8,484 nucleotides of DNA, taken from an uncultured Eubacteriales bacterium (GTDB taxonomy: Bacteria; Bacillota; Clostridia; Christensenellales; UBA1242). Every line of letters starts with the position of its first letter. The stretch's first letter is position 1. Shown here piece after piece: positions 6,474 to 8,484 of the stretch. A model generated the notes under the pieces. The model searched no databases. It saw only the letters and a program-made list of their open reading frames with translations, and had not been told where the DNA came from. Made by a program: the position numbers and the translations under genes. The stretch lies in NCBI GenBank assembly GCA_902796635.1, contig CADBPU010000107.1:1-8484 (forward strand). The letters are read 5' to 3'.

Positions 6474-6515
6474 AAAATTTATATCTATGATATAAACATT
6501 TACTTTATTTATGTT

Positions 6516-6529
6516 ATTTGCTAGCAAAT
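6516..6529. promoter_or_regulatory. Perfect 14-bp palindrome ATTTGCTAGCAAAT upstream of miaB
   Basis: The palindrome covers the place where a -35 box would fall for the -10 at 6545-6550, so a bound protein could block miaB transcription. Its half-site TTTGC/GCAAA is shared with 6462-6473. Perfect AT-rich palindromes of this size also arise by chance (one occurs at 2575-2588), so the functional call is tentative. Confidence 0.3.
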
Positions 6530-6544
6530 TGTCGAAAAACATAG

Positions 6545-6560
6545 TATAATTACACTGGAG
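6545..6560 (+). promoter_or_regulatory. -10 box TATAAT and ribosome binding site of miaB
   Basis: A perfect TATAAT (6545-6550) is followed closely by CTGGAG (6555-6560), which is 6 bases from ATG 6567. The best -35 at 17 bases is TAGCAA (6522-6527), a poor match lying inside the palindrome. The ribosome binding site is convincing. The -10 is plausible, but transcription from it would begin at or in the binding site. Confidence 0.45.
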
Positions 6561-6566
6561 TTATTT

Positions 6567-7883
6567 ATGCAAAAATACTATAAAATTGTCACTTTTGGTT
6601 GCCAGATGAATGTTCACGAAAGCGAAAAGATTGCTGGCACACTTGAAAGTTTGGGATATAAAGCAACAGAGATTGACGAACAAGCAGATGTTGTTGTATT
6701 CAATACTTGTTGTGTTAGAGAAGCAGCCGAGCAAAAAGCACTAGGAAATATAGGAAAATTTAAGCCAATAAAAAAGCAAAAAAAAGATATGATTATTGCT
6801 GTTTGTGGTTGCATGGTTCAACAAGAAAAAAGAGCAGAGCAAATATACAAAACTTTTCCTTTTGTAAACATCGTTTTCGGCACACACAATAGCTATAAAT
6901 TCAAAGAATATCTAGAAAGTGTGTTAAATAAAAAGCAAAAAAGAGTATATCAAGTTGTAAAGGAAGACCCATGTTTACCTCTTGAAGTTGAAAGTTTCAG
7001 GACAAGTGGGGCAAATGCTTGGGTTAATATTATGTATGGTTGCAACAACTTTTGTACATATTGCATCGTGCCTTATGTAAGAGGACGTGAAAAATCTAGA
7101 CCAATGGAGGAAATTGTGAGTGAGTGCAAAAAACTTGTTGAAAATGGCTACAAGGAAATCACATTGCTTGGACAAAACGTAAATTCCTATGGAAATACTT
7201 TCAATAATGGCAAAAATAACTTTGCAGAACTACTCAAAGAAGTCGACAAAATTGAAGGGAATTTTGTTATCAAATTTTTGACTTCTCATCCAAAAGATTT
7301 GAGTGAAGAAGTCGTAAAAGTTATAGCAAATAGCAAGCATATCAGTCATATGATACATCTTCCTGTTCAGTGTGGAAACAACCGGCTTTTGAAACTTATG
7401 AACAGAAATTACACCGTGGAACATTATTTGAATACTATTGACATGATAAAAAAACATATTCCTGACGTAAATCTTTCAACAGACATTATTGTTGGATTTC
7501 CAACAGAAACAGAAGAAGATTTTGAAGACACATTAAATTTACTTAAAAAGGTACAATACAACACAGTTTTTGGATTTATTTATTCAAAGAGAAGTGGAAC
7601 CCCAGCTGACAAAATGGAAGGACATATTCCACTTGATATAAAAAGAAAAAGAGTAAATAAACTTTTGGCACTCCAAAGAGAGATAGAAAAAGAAAAACTT
7701 AAAAGATTTTTGGGACAAACCATAAAAGTTTTGATGACAGACAGAAAAGAAGGCAAGGTTTTTGGAAAAACAGATTGCGGAATAAATGTTATTATTGAAA
7801 ATGTACAAGAATTCAAAGTTGACTTCGTAAACGTAAAGATAAATGAAATAAAAAATACAAAATTAATTGGAGAAATTGTTTAA
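6567..7883 (+). CDS. miaB: tRNA-2-methylthio-N6-dimethylallyladenosine synthase MiaB
   Basis: A 438-residue radical-SAM methylthiotransferase that converts N6-isopentenyladenosine at tRNA position 37 to its 2-methylthio form, stabilising codon pairing. The UPF0004 domain carries the auxiliary-cluster cysteines C12 (TFGCQMN), C48 (NTCCVREAAE) and C82 (CGCMVQQ). The radical-SAM cysteines are C159, C163 and C166 in CNNFCTYCIVPYVRGRE, the sequence that separates MiaB from RimO and MtaB. GQNVNSYG (202-209), TSHPKDLS (239-246) and HLPVQCGNNR (264-273, with Cys where Ser is usual) are further family blocks. The last 55-60 residues form a TRAM-like RNA-binding region. Length is normal. Its TAA stop shares its last A with the mutS ATG (TAATG), indicating translational coupling. 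The miaB-mutS pairing is common in Bacillota. It is a paralogue of rimO in the same window. Confidence 0.97.
   Translation: MQKYYKIVTFGCQMNVHESEKIAGTLESLGYKATEIDEQADVVVFNTCCVREAAEQKALGNIGKFKPIKKQKKDMIIAVCGCMVQQEKRAEQIYKTFPFVNIVFGTHNSYKFKEYLESVLNKKQKRVYQVVKEDPCLPLEVESFRTSGANAWVNIMYGCNNFCTYCIVPYVRGREKSRPMEEIVSECKKLVENGYKEITLLGQNVNSYGNTFNNGKNNFAELLKEVDKIEGNFVIKFLTSHPKDLSEEVVKVIANSKHISHMIHLPVQCGNNRLLKLMNRNYTVEHYLNTIDMIKKHIPDVNLSTDIIVGFPTETEEDFEDTLNLLKKVQYNTVFGFIYSKRSGTPADKMEGHIPLDIKRKRVNKLLALQREIEKEKLKRFLGQTIKVLMTDRKEGKVFGKTDCGINVIIENVQEFKVDFVNVKINEIKNTKLIGEIV
7869..7872 (+). promoter_or_regulatory. Ribosome binding site of mutS inside the end of miaB
   Basis: GGAG (in TTGGAGAAA) lies 10 bases before ATG 7883 and within the last codons of miaB, so mutS can be initiated independently although its start overlaps the miaB stop. 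Confidence 0.65.
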
Positions 7884-8484
7884 TGACATTAATTAACACA
7901 TCAAAAGCACAAAAAGTATCACCAATGATGGAACATTACAGGAACACAAAAGAAAAATATAGCGATTGTGTCGTTTTTTATCGTCTTGGTGATTTTTATG
8001 AAATGTTTGATGATGATGCAATCAATATGAGTAGAGAACTTGACTTAACACTGACATCAAAAGATTGTGGAAATAGTCAAAAAGCACCAATGTGTGGAAT
8101 TCCAGTAAAATCTGTTGATTTATACATTCAAAAAGCATTGCAACTAGGTCATAAAATTGCAATTTGTGAGCAACTAACCGACCCAAAACCGGGTGAGATT
8201 GTTGAACGTGATGTTATTAGAGTTATAACACCCGGAACAATTATGGAAGAAAGTTTGCTTGATGAGCGTAAAAATAACTTTATTATGTGTTTATATCACT
8301 CTCAAAATGGAAGTAGTATTTCTTGGTGCGATATAACAACAGGTGAGTTTAATGCAACTGAAATTTCAAAAAATGATAGTTTAAGCATAATAAATGACCT
8401 GATAACTATGATTTCTCCTGCTGAAATTATTTGCAACGAAGAAGCAATAAAAATTCAAAATGAAATTTTGAATTTGGAACATAA
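7883..8484 (+). CDS. mutS: DNA mismatch repair protein MutS, N-terminal fragment (3' end outside window)
   Basis: The first 200 residues of MutS, open to the window edge. MutS recognises mispaired or unpaired bases and recruits MutL. Domain I, the mismatch-recognition domain, is complete: SPMMEHYRNTKEKYSDCVVF, then RLGDFYEMFDDDA (34-46) with the Phe-x-Glu mismatch-contacting motif F38-Y-E40. Further conserved blocks are APMCGIP (68-74), IAICEQLTDP (92-101) and RDVIRVITPGT (109-119). Residues from about 130 begin the connector domain (WCDITTGEF at 148-156). The ATPase domain lies beyond the window, so MutS1 identity rests on the N-terminal domain, which MutS2 proteins lack. The start ATG overlaps the miaB stop by one base. 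Confidence 0.97.
   Translation, partial: MTLINTSKAQKVSPMMEHYRNTKEKYSDCVVFYRLGDFYEMFDDDAINMSRELDLTLTSKDCGNSQKAPMCGIPVKSVDLYIQKALQLGHKIAICEQLTDPKPGEIVERDVIRVITPGTIMEESLLDERKNNFIMCLYHSQNGSSISWCDITTGEFNATEISKNDSLSIINDLITMISPAEIICNEEAIKIQNEILNLEH

Noticed and set aside
6190..6495. 101-codon + strand frame overlapping the PBP N-terminus
   Set aside because: It is antisense to the membrane anchor and GT51 start of the PBP; no ribosome binding site or family resemblance was seen.
1..8484. CRISPR array, tRNA, rRNA, transposase, prophage, toxin-antitoxin or defence genes
   Set aside because: I looked for regularly spaced repeats, transposase-like or phage-like proteins and obvious structural RNA genes and saw none; all long open frames belong to housekeeping families.
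1..8484. UGA reassignment suggested by exclusive use of TAA stops
   Set aside because: All seven visible stops are TAA, but tryptophan is encoded by TGG and no in-frame TGA interrupts conserved domains, so the pattern fits ordinary AT bias.

Overview
The window is ordinary, densely packed housekeeping DNA from an AT-rich, low-GC Gram-positive bacterium. The best guess is Clostridia or a related Bacillota lineage, possibly uncultured. Support comes from gene order (ftsK-rimO-pgsA-recA and miaB-mutS are runs familiar from clostridial genomes), strong AGGAG/AAGGA-type ribosome binding sites, heavy use of A/T-ending codons, TAA at all seven visible stops, and a CGAAC-type SOS box in front of recA. 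I cannot name a genus from sequence alone.

Layout, left to right on the + strand: the C-terminal end of an FtsK/SpoIIIE DNA translocase (1-437); a 125-base gap holding a G+C-richer imperfect inverted repeat (447-506) and a small hairpin; rimO (563-1894); a gap holding what looks like a degenerate copy of a dispersed repeat (about 1925-1972); pgsA (start 1992, chosen by its AGGAG site); a short family I inorganic-pyrophosphatase-like gene (2610-2954); and recA (start 3034) behind a promoter overlapped by a likely LexA box. A 14-bp perfect-stem bidirectional terminator (4036-4069) separates recA from a convergent class A penicillin-binding protein on the minus strand (4119-6404). A 162-base divergent intergenic region with two perfect palindromes follows, then miaB (6567-7883), which overlaps the start of mutS (7883 to beyond the window edge) by one base.

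Functionally, the window combines chromosome segregation (FtsK), genome maintenance (RecA, MutS), translation quality (RimO modifying ribosomal protein S12, MiaB modifying tRNA position 37), and envelope construction (PgsA for phosphatidylglycerol, the PBP for peptidoglycan). RimO and MiaB are paralogous radical-SAM methylthiotransferases, each with both sets of cluster-binding cysteines and a C-terminal TRAM-like region.

I found no convincing undescribed system. The items most worth a second look are the two intergenic repeat candidates, the short pyrophosphatase-like protein lying between pgsA and recA, the SOS-type control region of recA, and the paired palindromes between the PBP gene and miaB. 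No stretch longer than about 165 bases lacks a gene.
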